Shown piece by piece: positions 1 to 12,255 of a stretch of DNA of 64,000 nt (within the stretch, counting starts at the first letter, position 1; each line of letters starts with the position of its first letter). Under the pieces are notes generated by a model that saw only the letters and a list, made by a program, of their open reading frames with translations, was not told the origin of the DNA and did no database searches. Origin of the DNA: Brevipalpus yothersi (lineage: Eukaryota; Arthropoda; Arachnida; Trombidiformes; Tenuipalpidae); contig QZCP01000060.1 in assembly GCA_003956705.1 (NCBI GenBank), positions 166,668 to 230,667 of the forward strand. The letters are read 5' to 3'. A program made the translations under genes and the position numbers.

Positions 1-3000
1 TGCGTAGATATTGGGACTATTATGCATGTTCGTGAAATTCAGCCTCATTTTAAAGGCTCTGTTTCATGGACTGGTAAATCTGTATCATATTATCTACACA
101 CTATTGATCGACGTAAATTGGAAAATTATTTTCTCAACATGAGAAATCCAAAGAACAAGGTAAGTAATGTTGTTGATTTGATTTCTCTATTTGTCAAACA
201 TAGCTGTCCCCGTTATGATATCATGTTGTTGTTTTCATTTTATACATGCATATACATGTACATGTATGTGTTGCTATTAGATATACATTTAAGTATGTGT
301 TTAAGAGTGTGTGTTTACCTTAATTCACACATCTATAATTACTATAATAGTTTATGTTCATTCTTATGTAGCTTCCTTTTCCTCTCTCAATTATTTACTC
401 CTAATTGTTTAACTAAGATAAGTTGTTTAAGATGTCTAAGATGTTTTCATTTGCTATATTCTATATAGAATATCGATGAAAATGGTAAAAATCGCCGCTC
501 CAATAATAGAGTGAACCATTCAAATGGTAACTCTAATGATTCAAATTCAGATGATTCTTCCAAAGGTAAAGATGAATCTTTTTTTGGGCCCACTACACGA
601 AGAGCCTGGTCAGAATGGGTTCATAGTCAACATCGTGATAATAACTCCAACAGCAATCAATCGTGTGGTACTGCTAATACTCCTTCCTGCGAGACTGGCT
701 ATCATTCCGATAGTAAGACGAACCAAAATCAACAGCAGAAGTCTTCTTCTTCACGTCCTGGTAGGACTAGAAAATATTCTCCCGGTGTAACTGCTGTGGT
801 TCGACGTGCAGCCAAAAATAATTCATCTCGAGGACGTCGCACTGGTCGAAGACGTAAAGATGGAAAGGGAAGAAAATCTGTCAACTTCAATGGCCTTGAT
901 CTACTGCATGCCCAAACTGTTCTTAGCATAAAAAACAATGCTGGTACCCGCACTGAGCCAGCACCAGGTTGTGTGGATCAATCGCTAGATGAGGTCAGAA
1001 AGGCAGACTTCTCAACAGATCTGGTTGATAAATTGTCTTCGTCCAACAAGAAACAGAAATTCTCTAGACCACCTTTGACAAACTCCTCCAATGTTAATGG
1101 TGAATCTGGGAATTCCAATCTTTATCCAAATTGTACAAATTTCACCTCCACCACCAATTCCATGCCTCATGAAAAACATATTTCTCCACCCTCTCCATCA
1201 TCCCTCTCCTCGGAAACATCAGATTCCACTTCTATTTATCAGTACAAACCAATTGATGCAGAGAAAATGTTTACCTTTGAATCAGCTCTGGACTCGTTTC
1301 TTGCACGAACCAAGCAGGAATTCATCAATTACTTCACACATGTTCACACTCCTGATGGTCGATTGACACTGGAGAAGAGCATCGAAGATGAAAAACAGCG
1401 AAATATGCGACTATCTTCCCAAATCGAGATACTTGAGCGTTCCATCAACAATCTTCTCCAAAAAGGTGTTTGTTTGTTGAAATTACGGGCAAGTGAACTT
1501 GACATTGAAGTCTCCGATGCTGATGATATCAGCAACAAAGCTCGATGGATTGTTGGAAGAAATAAAGAGCTCAAGCAACAAGTTGCGGTTGTTGAGGATC
1601 AAATAAACAAGCTCGATACCATGAATATTCACCTTGCAAAGAATAAAAGTATAGAAGCTCTAATATCTGTCATGAGTCAACCCAGACTCCCCTGTAAAGA
1701 TCCATCAGAGAGACAGTTCGTTGGAAATTTCGATAATGTTGGCAGAACGCCCAGTAATACTTCCTCGGAATCTGTCCCTTCAAAAATTAACCAAACAGTG
1801 GGTCTCAATCAGACCGGAAAACCATCTGAACCACTTCGTAAACAACCTTCGATCGATAGTAGGCCTCCTGCAAACTTTTCCGATCTTCAAAAGTGCAATA
1901 ACTCAAATACACAGACCTCAAATCCAGATCCTGTGAGCAATGTGGTTAAAACTAGCCAAGATGAGAAGAACTCTTCGTCATCTTCATCATCTTCACAATT
2001 CACTGAACCACCTCATCGTGTTGCACAATATGAAGGTAGGCTACAAAATTTGATAGTGGCTGCCTTGAACGAAACTCCGGCACCAGCCAGCCCCACATCA
2101 TCCGATTCCAAGGGTAAGAAAGAAAATCGTAAAAAGAGTTTGCCAAAAGTTGATCCTCCTCCAAGGCCAAACAAATTTTTCACAAGAACTGGCAGAGAGC
2201 GAGCTCTTGCCAATTCTATCGTGACAAAAACACCAGTAGAAGATTCATCAGTGTTGAAAAATCCGAAACTATCTGAATATGATGCCCATCAGCACTTCTC
2301 TTCCGGAAACAAAAATCATGCTCTTCCTTCTATCAAGGACAAGTTTATTCGCTCTTCAACCACCAAGGCTGAATCGAAAACTTCGGTCAAGATTAGTTCA
2401 AGCATCACTACCAGTGATTCGTCTACCAATGAAGAGAAGAAAGAACCTATTCTCTTAACTTTCAAGATCGATCGAAGAGATAATAGTGCGATCGTCACTT
2501 CGCCCGCAATTTCCCCTGATAAGTCGCCCACAAAGTCACCCAAAGAAAGTGAAGCTTGTGTCAAAAGGAAAAACTCTGCTGTTGAAGTAGAGAAGAAAAA
2601 ATCTCGGTGAGATATTGTTCAAAAGCTCTCATCCCCTAGAAACCCTCCTGTGACGCTTTTAGAGGCGTTTTTCTCATTTCATTTATCTTTTTCAGATCGC
2701 CAAAATATAGCGCAATTGTGTCTGAACCTGGAGAAAGCGAGAAGCGTACTCCATCTTTGATTATAAAGCTAAACACATCGCAGTTACCAAGTGTAAGTGG
2801 TGGAAGTGTCAATTCAGCTCAGAGTTCAGAGAAATCCGAGAGTCATGAAACTCAACTGTCCTCTAAAAATGAGAAGGGTGTTGATGGTAAGTTGCCATAG
2901 TGAAATGCTATTTTATTATGATTATCATGATTCTTTTTGACTAATGACCATCTCGCTTTCTCTCTTCCAAATAGTGTCAAATTCCAAAACGTCTCGCTCT

Positions 3001-4253
3001 CATGGACCTGTTAACAGTGCTCATAAGCTTCAAGCTAATATCCACAACTCTTTCGAGAAGTTGGTCAAGCTTGCTCAACCAGAGTCACAAGGAAATGATG
3101 AAAATCCCAGTGTCACAGCAACTTCAACAGTGTTCAAAGCATCTTCCAGCAAGAGGAAGCGTTCCCACAAATCAACTCCTGAAAACGAAAATGGTCGAAA
3201 ATCTCCATCAAATACTCCTCCACATACTCCATCGCCTTTGGATTCTCCAACAAGACCTTTAACACCATCTACCCCACCTGGTTTCACACCTTTACCTGAT
3301 ACTGTAGTGCCTAATGGAGTGATTGAAAGCAAACGACCGGTCTCCGACCTCCCTCTCACCATACCTCATGACCGAGAAACGCCTAGCTCAGTGTCTACTG
3401 AGACTGGGTCAACTGTGGATTCTAATGAGGAGGTCAAAATTCGTAGAAGAGTGTCTCGACCTCCAAAGAAAAATGTATCCATGTGGATGGACACAAATTC
3501 TTCAGAGATAATTCATCAGCATCAGCAACCTCCTGCTCCTCCAAACAGCAACGCTTTCAACACATCACCTTTCAGCACCGTACCAAATCCTAATGAACGG
3601 TTAGGAGTTATGCGGATCAAAAAATCGTCACCCATGGCTCATCCCCATTGGCGTCCTCCCATGCCTGAGAACATGATTGCTCAAAATATACCCAATGGCT
3701 GTCATCCTATTAGATCTGACCTTACGCCTTATGGTGTTCATCCCACATTACAGTATTCTCAAGACTGTTCTGTTATTCAAAATAATCCTAATTTTGAGCT
3801 ACTATCAAACCCAGGAGCGAAATTCTTTCCCTACAACCCTTCATTGAATACTTTCAATGAAAAAAATTCACCGTCTTCCGGTAAGTGTTTGATAACAAAA
3901 ATATCACTCCCTTAGTTTTTTCATCAACGAAAGATGAATTGATCTTATTCAGATTATAATTGAGCTTTCCAATGACTAATAAATCGCTCGTCTTTATAGT
4001 GCCAATGTCTCTAGCTCCAGAAATGAGTGCTATGACACCGGATCAACGAATGTGTGGTCTAACACCGATGAATTTTCCCTCTTATAACCCTTATCATCAA
4101 GAAGCTAACTTCAAAGCCCAGCGTAAAGCAATAACAGAGCAAGAGTTGGCAGGCATTGCCAAGTGTCGTTCACAAAACAATTTACTTCGACCAAGCCGTC
4201 TAGATACTGTCTGTAAGCGAGATTATAACACCCCAATCAAACAGTACACTTAA
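1..4253 (+). CDS. DOT1L: DOT1L-type histone H3K79 methyltransferase, 5'-truncated by window edge
   Basis: Exons by splice sites and phase: 1-159, 469-2606, 2696-2886, 2975-3880, 4000-4253 (1,215 codons visible, TAA stop). The first exon encodes the end of the catalytic DOT1 fold, with [26 protein letters not shown]-like and LENYF motifs seen in animal DOT1L. A basic stretch (RRTGRRRKDGKGRK) follows, then LLHAQTV, the conserved motif after the nucleosome-binding basic patch. A helical coiled-coil region lies near 1,255-1,680, the zone that in animal DOT1L carries partner-binding coiled coils. The rest is Ser/Pro/Asn-rich and disordered. The enzyme methylates H3 Lys79 in chromatin and is tied to transcription elongation (family knowledge). 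The SAM-binding core lies upstream of the window. The extra-long C-terminal tail is usual for animal DOT1L but poorly conserved. Identity is secure from the first exon and the LLHAQTV region. Confidence 0.95.
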
Positions 4254-4278
4254 GATTTCACATATATGTGAAATCTTA
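4251..4278. repeat. Perfect 28-nt palindrome starting at the DOT1L stop codon
   Basis: The first half is TAAGATTTCACATA and the second half is its exact reverse complement. The TAA is the DOT1L stop. In RNA it can fold into a stem of about 12 bp with a 4-nt loop. A second in-frame stop (TGA) lies six codons after the first. Symmetry breaks at 4250/4279. Confidence 0.85.
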
Positions 4279-6609
4279 CTCAATAATTTGACTATCTTCC
4301 GGAAATCATTCCTCTTAGTGTCTAGTTTGGATAAAATGTTATGTGAATCTCAATTGCTATGTGTTCGACTCCTATCATCACTGTGAATTCTTCCATTTCA
4401 AAAGCTGATCACTTGAGGCTCGCGACCTCGAGGCTTAAGCTCTAAATCAGTTCAATCCAGAGTTTCTCTTCCCCACCTTTACAAGTCATCCGAACGGTAA
4501 AAGCTAACCATTGAAGCAACTCCGATTCAACCCTTACTGAACTTTTTAATTTAGACTGAGGAGCCACAAGGCCAATTCTCATGGTGAATTCAACCAAAGT
4601 GAGTGGAGTCTCAGAGTTGAAATCTGCTGATTCAAACAGGCAAAATGTTACCTAGCTTCTTAAGATCATAAAACGCTCTAAGTATGCGTTACTCAAACCA
4701 TTTTTTGGGTGAACTCTTGTTTTTCTCTCTTCGAATGACTTGATAGCCCATTTCAACAAGTCGGAGTTTTCATACCTAATGAATAGGCCAATATTGGTAA
4801 ATGATAAAGAAGAAACATCACCATAACTCTTAGTATCTCTTCATAAAACCGAAGTAAAATTACCCGATCATCATAGAATACCCTCAACTCCTTCCGAACA
4901 TTTTTTGAACATGCTTCCTCGATTTGGTCAATCGTGATGACTATCACCTAGTAACTCTCAACTAGCCAACTCTTTTCCTCCAAGATCATCCTCTGTGTTC
5001 TCATCTAGCAGCTTGAATGACTCCCAAATGATGAATAATTCTCTTTCATTTCTCATGCTTCTGATGTTCTCTATGCTGAATCATTTTGAGGTATTTGCTC
5101 GATGGGTGATCAAGATATCGGAAGTCTGCATCATTTTTTGATCTACTCTTTGGATGACTTTACACTCATTCTTCACTGCTTGATCATCAACTCGATAAAA
5201 ATTGTGACAATGAGGGACGCTTCGAAGCATCACAAAATTTTGCGACACCGTCACTGCCATTTTCATCCGGCATCATAACTTCCTATAATTTCATGAGTAC
5301 TTCTTAATACCCAGAAAAATGTTGAATACGAAGTGGTTGAGTCTCTGTTGATCATCTTTTCATCTCACTTTTGTTTTACAGAAAAAATGCAGTAATCTCA
5401 ATTTTTTAACTGAGAGCTCCCTTAAATGCCTCTCAAATTTCTCTTTCTCCATCTTTTTGAACACAAATGAAAGAGAAACACTGCCCTTTTTTCTAGCCAG
5501 TTTTTTATGATTATTGTACAAAAAAATTTTGATGATAATGCTTTTATTTCATGTGTACATTAGGGAACACACACTTCCACTAAATTGTTCTTCATTCTTC
5601 TCCATCAATGGGAAGATACTTGTCAGTTGAGCCATAGAGCATTATCTGACATGGGCTCTACATAGAAAGACTAGTTCATCACAAAATTAATATATACAAG
5701 GAGCTAATATATATACATAGACTATATAATTTTATGATTGCTTGTGAATAATTTCATCCACCGATTACTATTATGCTTATTGTAAAAAGTTTAGCTCTTC
5801 TGATGCCTTCAGTTCGTTCACTTCAATTGGGAGAAACGAGGAAAAAGAAAAGTGCTTAGTGCAATTTCTTGCCCATTGAAGAAATAGAATTATGGCTATC
5901 AAAAGAGCTCCTCATTTCACACTGATATTTAAAATTTAGCTTCCTTGGAACTATCTTCATCAAAGTCATCATCTCCAAATAACCAACTTGATTCATTCAT
6001 CAGGTCTGCTTATTGTTGAGCGAACAAAGCCCTCATGGAAAGAAAATTATCGTTGGATTCTTATCACAAAAAAATCAATCCACCTTTCTTATTAATCATT
6101 GCAAAAACAAATATAAATTACGATGTACAACCATTATTATTATGAGTATTGTTAACTGAGACCTCATCTGCATTTGGTGTTTTTGATCTGCATAATGTTG
6201 ATACTGATGAAATCATGTTATAAATAATAATAGAGAACCATCGTTTTCCGAATAATAATAATTAACCGTTGCAGATGCAACCATGAAATCCTTATCTCAT
6301 TTATTTCATCTAAAAATTTCGTAAGTGAGCTAGCGAATAGAAACTTTTGATCGGAATAAGAAGCGAGAGGTCATGAGGTAGGCTCCTGGCCGTTCTTTTG
6401 TCAGTAAAAATTTGTCTTCGATAAAAAAATGTCTCACAACTTCGGAAGTTGGGAAAAGTTTCAACAAGGTACGATGTTTTTGTCTTGGATTGGACTCAAT
6501 TAGGGGTTTCACCCGTAAGCAAATCGAAGAGGATTTGAATAATCATGCAATCTGGAGAACTTTTAGGATTCACTCATTTTGAATTGAATGGCAAGCAGAT
6601 GACCCATTC
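4279..6609. other. Intergenic region between DOT1L and the acyl-CoA dehydrogenase
   Basis: This stretch holds the 3' UTRs of two convergent genes and AT-rich spacer. A TTTATT at 6299-6304 reads AATAAA on the minus strand and could serve the dehydrogenase mRNA. I see no ORF with family similarity, no tRNA-like B box and no terminal repeats. Confidence 0.5.
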
Positions 6610-8167
6610 TCAATTAGCATGAGAATTCTTCATAACCTCTCTTGCGATAATAATTCTCTGTATTTCACAAGTTCCTCCATAGATCTGGAATAATTTGGCA
6701 TCACGCAAAAGTTTCTCCACGGAATAATCTTTACTGTAGCCTGATCCACCGAAAATTTGAACAGCCTCCGCCGCCGCTTTATTTGCCGTATCAGCAGCTA
6801 AACACTTTGCAATGGCTGCAATCAGAGTGTTCTGTTCACCTATTAAATGTTAGAAAAAGAGGTAAAGAACACAATTAGTTATGGGGAGAAACGATGATAA
6901 GGAAGAGAATTTTTTCTATTCTCTCCTCTGAGAAATTCGATTTACGCCCGAAAACAATGGTGCAGATCAGAACCAGATCATAACTACTGGGTGTAGATAC
7001 CTTTCATATGGGACCAAGCAGCCTTCAAAGCAGCTAAGCGAGCTGTCTCAATTCCGATGGCCATTTCTGCTAATTTGAATTGAATGGCCTGCTGTTTTGC
7101 AATTGGTTGTTGGAAGACTATTCGCTCAGATGCATATTTGATCGATTCTTCCATCGCGCGTCGAGCTAAGCCCACAGCATTTATGGCTAAGATTGGTCTT
7201 TGATAATCGAAAGATCCCATCGTTATCTTGAAGCCATTACCTATTCCTCCCAGAATAGCTGAATCTGGCACTTGAACATCTTCGAATGACACTGATCTTG
7301 TATCCGCACAGCGTTGGCCCAAGTTATCTTCTTTTCGTCCCACTTTTATTCCTGGAGTTCCTTTGTCCACAATAAACGCTGTGAAAGCTCTGCTCGATTT
7401 GGCACTTGGATCGGTTCTGGCGAGAACAAAGAACCAATCTGCATATCCTGCATTGGTTATCCAAACCTTTTCACCGTTTATGGTCCAAGTTCCTCTAGAA
7501 TCTCGATCGGCACGAGTTTTGATTGCACCAACATCGGAGCCTGCATTCGATTCTGTGATGCAGAATGCAGCTACTGTTGGTTTTTCGATGAACTTTTGGA
7601 AATATTTTTTCTTCTGGGCCTCTGAGCCGTAAGACAAGAGTGCACTACCTGATAGCGAAGAAAGACCTAGTGTAGCACTGACTCCAGTGCATCCATAGCT
7701 CAATTCTTCATGGACAAGTAGAGAATCGACATAAGATAATCCTGAGCCACCGTATTGAGGTGGAATGAAGAAATTCATCAACCCAAGAGAGTGAGCTTTC
7801 TCCATTATTTCCATAGGGTACTGATCGTTGTTCATGGAAATGGAAAAAAGTAACACATAACTTACTCTTATCATGACAGTCATAAAATCGCTTCCAAAAT
7901 CATTCTTCTGGAATGGAAAAGTTGACGGTTTACCTCTCCTGATTGATCTAATGAACTTGCTTTTGGAATAATATGATCTTTGGTAAAGTTTCTTGCCATT
8001 TCGATTGTTGCTCTAGTTTCTGGAGATGTATCGAAGTTGAATGTGGTTGATAAGCACGCTTTATTGTAGATACTTATTCTATTAGCTTTCAAGCACTTCG
8101 AAGTAACTTTAATAAACAATTGTCTAGTTTGAAGCATTTTTAAATTCGAAAAAACGTTGAATATCAT
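6610..8167 (-). CDS. ACADM: Mitochondrial acyl-CoA dehydrogenase, medium-chain type, without catalytic Glu
   Basis: Minus-strand exons 8167-7934, 7820-7001, 6839-6610 give 427 aa (human MCAD precursor 421). The first about 40 residues are basic/hydroxylated and fit a mitochondrial presequence. After them come GEYPMEIMEKAHSLGLMNFF, EELSYGCTG, AFCITESNAGSDVGAIKT, WITNAGYADWFF, GQRCADTRSVSFEDVQVP and the C-terminal VQIFGGSGYSKDY and LLRDAKLFQIY motifs. These match MCAD along the whole length, and FAD-binding and tetramer motifs look intact. The normal reaction is FAD-dependent alpha,beta-dehydrogenation of acyl-CoA in beta-oxidation, passing electrons to ETF. Odd point: the position of MCAD Glu376 is Gly406 (YGGT), and the alternative base position 255, Glu in LCAD/IVD, is Gln285 (DYQRP). 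It may therefore be inactive or altered. The symbol is by similarity only; a paralogue of true ACADM is possible. Confidence 0.93.
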
Positions 8168-8919
8168 GTGAAAATTCCTTAGAGTGGAACGAAACGTGCA
8201 CTAAGATAACTTTCACTTCGTAAACATAAAGGTAACAACAAAAATCTCATTATCAATTGGAGTGACAACCGGTGACTAGTGTCTATGGATACGGATCATT
8301 GTGGAGTGGAAGCACATCGAGAACGGAATATCAAATTCTCTGATCCCTGTAAGAGTGGAACAGAGAAAATTTTGAGTTCGCTCTGATGAATTAAGTCTCC
8401 GATGATGAGGTGAATTTCATCAAACAATATTCCAACATAATCCTCAAATTTTACGATAGAGAATCTAGATTCTTATCGAGCCCTAATAGAATTCTGTCTC
8501 TAATGACACGATCCGAAATGTTACAGAAATAAAACGATACATGAGGTTGCAGAGAGTCTCATAGATCTATATTCCATAAATTTGATCAAACTTTCAAATT
8601 GCCCCAAAAGCATGATAATATCGAACAAAATAGTAGCAAAAGTTGAGAACTTTTAATCATTCGAATATTCGAAAAACTTCGTTCTGCTCTGTAAAAGGCA
8701 TACACATGAAGCTAGCGCTTCATACGGACAATAATGTAAACATTTCTGTAAACATAATAATTGCGAAAGATTATTGAAAGATTAATCTCAATCTTTATCT
8801 CAATCTTTTCCTCTCTTTCTCTCCCTCTTTATTGTATCAGATTACTAATTGACTCACCCTTAATCATATATACATATAGAAGATACTTTGAGTGAGTGTG
8901 TCCTCAAAATACGAGACCA
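8168..8919. promoter_or_regulatory. Shared divergent upstream region of the dehydrogenase and TAF12
   Basis: About 750 bp separate two divergently oriented start codons. No other ORF lies between. The part near TAF12 is pyrimidine-rich (8800-8830). I see no clear TATA box for either gene, so this is a presumed bidirectional promoter by position only. Confidence 0.4.
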
Positions 8920-9666
8920 ATGTCGGACGACAATGATTCATCAACCTCTGTTACCATCACTCCTGTTCCCACTGGAAAGCTACCAACACTTTCCTCATCA
9001 ACATCAACATCAATATCAACCACCGATTCTCCGGTAACAATTACACCAGTATTTACTGCTGTCACTATTCCCACTGGTCTTGGATCAATGTCCACATCAA
9101 CCATGAGTAGTGGTTACTCATCACCGGTTACTACATCGGCAACACGAGTCACAATATTTGATGGCAGTGGTAGTGGTAGTGAGAGGAAAAAAGATTCATC
9201 CGTTGACAGTGTTACCAATGATCATGGTAGCAGTGGTGGTGTCGGTAGTGGTGGTGGTGTTGGTGGTGGTAGTGAAAATAATATCAATAACAATTATGAT
9301 TCTACCAAAGATTCCAATAGTAATATATTGATATTGACCAAGCAAAGGCTACAAGAGTTGGTCAATGAAATTGATCCTCGTGAACAGTTGGACGAAGAGG
9401 TAGAAGATTTATTGCTCAATATTGCGGATGATTTTATTGATAATGTGGTTACAAATGCCTGTAAATTGGCTAAACACAGAGGAGCTAAAACGCTTGAGGT
9501 GAAAGATGTACAGCTAATCTTAGAGAAAGAATGGAATCTGTTTATTCCTGGTTTTGGTCCATTAGCTTTAACTAATGAATTTAAGCAACTATACAAAAAA
9601 TCACCAGCCACAGAAGCTCACAAGCAGAGATTGGCCTTGATTAAGAAAACATTGAAAAAATTTTGA
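8920..9666 (+). CDS. TAF12: TAF12, TFIID/SAGA histone-fold subunit
   Basis: Single exon, 248 aa. The start ATG at 8920 is the first in frame, in the context ACCAATG. Residues 1-130 are low-complexity Ser/Thr/Pro followed by Gly/Ser/Asn repeats. The conserved C-terminal part begins with ILTKQRLQELVNEIDP and continues through EQLDEEVEDLLLNIADDF, TLEVKDVQLILEKEWN and IPGFG to TEAHKQRLALIKKT. This is the TAF12 histone fold, which pairs with TAF4 in TFIID and with the ADA1-type subunit in SAGA (family knowledge). Human TAF12 is shorter (161 aa); the excess here is the disordered N-terminus. A poly(A) signal follows at 9719. The gene is divergent from the acyl-CoA dehydrogenase. Confidence 0.97.
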   Translation: MSDDNDSSTSVTITPVPTGKLPTLSSSTSTSISTTDSPVTITPVFTAVTIPTGLGSMSTSTMSSGYSSPVTTSATRVTIFDGSGSGSERKKDSSVDSVTNDHGSSGGVGSGGGVGGGSENNINNNYDSTKDSNSNILILTKQRLQELVNEIDPREQLDEEVEDLLLNIADDFIDNVVTNACKLAKHRGAKTLEVKDVQLILEKEWNLFIPGFGPLALTNEFKQLYKKSPATEAHKQRLALIKKTLKKF

Positions 9667-9718
9667 TTCCATTACTTCATCCTCTCTTAGATGGGATCAT
9701 CTTATTATTATTACCAAT

Positions 9719-9724
9719 AATAAA
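9719..9724 (+). terminator. TAF12 poly(A) signal AATAAA
   Basis: Canonical hexamer 53 bp after the TAF12 stop codon, in an AT-rich 3' flank. Confidence 0.55.
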
Positions 9725-12255
9725 TTCATTCACTTGGAAAACATTTTCAACATTTCAAAATTTTCCGAAAAATTTTCCCATCAACCATAAAACTTGACAG
9801 AATATCATTATTAATCTTCCCCTAGTCACATTTACCTCAGGTCAGCATTCATCAGAATTCATTAAAAAAGAATCGTCTATAAACAATGCTCACTTATTCA
9901 CATATATGAATGAAATCTTGCCCTATTATTCTGAACTGAATAGATTTCCTACAATGATGATGCAATATCCTCTGACTATTCGTTAGCCTTATTTTTTCCC
10001 AAGTTCATGGCTTATTTCGCAATTTATCACAATGATTCGATCATTTAGAATGAATTCAAACACTAATGGAACGTCGTCTGAAGTGATTTTTCACCAAAGT
10101 AAATAGAGACAGAATTCATTATCAATTTTATGTCAAAAGATTCGGTCAAAGGCCATTTAAACGCTCTCTTTTTGTTATATTATTCAAGTTTCTTGTGTAT
10201 ATGGACAATGAACATGCATACATGAACATGTCTATCATTGAAATATTATCGAAGGCTGACGGATGCTCGATTACAATGCACACTTTCACAAACACAATGT
10301 GAATGGTATTCGCATCATTTTTGCGGTTTGAACTCACAAATCCATCAAGTATGGTTAAATAGAGAAAGATTTTCATGTCTCTCTCTTTCTTCCTTTCTCG
10401 GTTTCACACTCTATTCTCCCGCTATTCCAGTATCATCATGGTAATTATCGTCACCAATTACCATGCTGATTTTTCTCCAACATTATCAGTATCACACCTC
10501 ACTTCGTTCTGGCAATATAGTCGATCATAATGATGGCTATTTTATTCCAAAATAATCTCGCTGAAAAGTTTTCGAACTTTAAGAGCAAAACAAAAATTGG
10601 CTTCAAAAATTCGAAATCACCATCCAACGATTCAGATGAATGATAATGAAACTAAATTTTGTCCATCATCATGAATTAGTTAAACTTATTGTTTGAAACT
10701 TTTTACACACGATTCTTTTCAGAATAGAACACTATTTTCATGTTTGATTAACTTTGGCTACACACACAATCATACGCGGTCAAACTTTTGGGTTCAAAAT
10801 CATTTTGACTCAGAATTTCTGAGCTTGATCAGATTGGAAAAAAGAGAGAGAAAAAAAGAAAGAGACGAAGAAAGAGAGAGAGAGAGAGAGACAGGCTCAT
10901 GTTCAGGCGACAGATCAACATGCCGAATATTGATATTATTGTGTGCTTGTGTGTTCGGACAACATTTGAATAGCCATGATCAACAAATGCTTTCTTATTT
11001 GTGGCACACAATTTGATGGTGTATGAGCATTGTATTGTGATGGTCAATTAAATATCAAGATCAATAGCGCTACTCTCTAAGTACCCTTAACTTTTCACCA
11101 GCAATAATTGATTCAAGATTGATCAAAACAATTACGAATATTGAAAAGATTTTCTTCTCATCCATCATCTGTGTTTGGCAGCTATCTGTGGGGTGATATT
11201 GATTTTTGTGATCATTTGAATGTGATTCAGTCTAGTGGATTATTCACCAATAATCATCATCAGTAGTTCGTGATGTTATTGATCATCAACACAAGTGGTT
11301 TGAGAGTCTAAATGAGATACATTGAGTATACCATGAAGTGATGAGATCATCATCAACACACATACACACATGCTGTACTGCAGTACATGTTGCTGTTGTT
11401 GAAGATATTGCTAAATTTATGTGGGATTGATTTGGAATTTTGCTTACCCTAATAGCTCAACCGACAGTTATAATAACAATAATAATAATGATTCATGTTC
11501 CCAACATACCTCATCTTTAAAATGTGTTGCTCACTGCCATAATTTAACTCATTTCTTTTTTTCTCATCTACCATTTAATGTGCGCAAAATAATAGAAAAA
11601 AAATCATCCCTATCGAGTGATAATTAATACCACCAACAAGACCATCAGCAACAATAATTCATCACTTTTTCTCTCATATTCGTTCATCCATCTTACCCAA
11701 GTGTAAGTAAGTAGGTGATATAATCAATATAAACCATCATCAACCATCCACTATACCAAAGTGGCTTAACCCATTCTTTTTTGAGAGAGAGAAACATTTC
11801 TCGAAGTTGGAGGTGTTTTTTTTCTGTCTGTCATAGTTAATACTTTATTTTACCATCAATCCATCTCATGAACTTGACTATTTTACATTCATTCACTTTT
11901 CCCAATGTAACTCATATTCTTTTCCATCTTCACTTGTATCCATATTTTTCCACAGAGCCCGCGATTAAGATTGTGGGCGCTGATTAGTGTGATTAAAGTG
12001 GATCGAACTCTAATTCCTCTCTCGATTTACATGATAAGATGATGTGATCTGTGATCAACTTGGACCAATAGTGGGAACTTATGATAGAATTTTGGATGAA
12101 ACTTCTACCGCTTCTACAATCTTCCCTCTTCTCTCACTTTTTCTTTATCCTTCGATAAATTGTGTTCAATATAATCCTCATTGATTACTGTCAATCATCG
12201 CCACACCACTGATTCAGTGATCATATAAATGTACTGTGTGACATGATAGTGTGAT
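9725..12255. other. Intergenic region TAF12 to C1GALT1
   Basis: AT-rich DNA with a short GA tract near 10873-10890 and CA-rich patches near 11360. The ORFs present are under 110 codons, repeat-derived or without family features. The final few hundred bases presumably carry the C1GALT1 promoter and 5' UTR. I see no RNA gene. Confidence 0.45.

Noticed and set aside
245..262. Short ATACATGTACATGTAT palindrome in DOT1L intron 1
   Set aside because: It lies in a TA/TG-rich low-complexity stretch where 16-nt palindromes are common.
22..468. 148-codon ORF overlapping the first DOT1L exon
   Set aside because: It is exon 1 read through a GTAAGT donor into intron; the next exon resumes at 469 with conserved DOT1L sequence.
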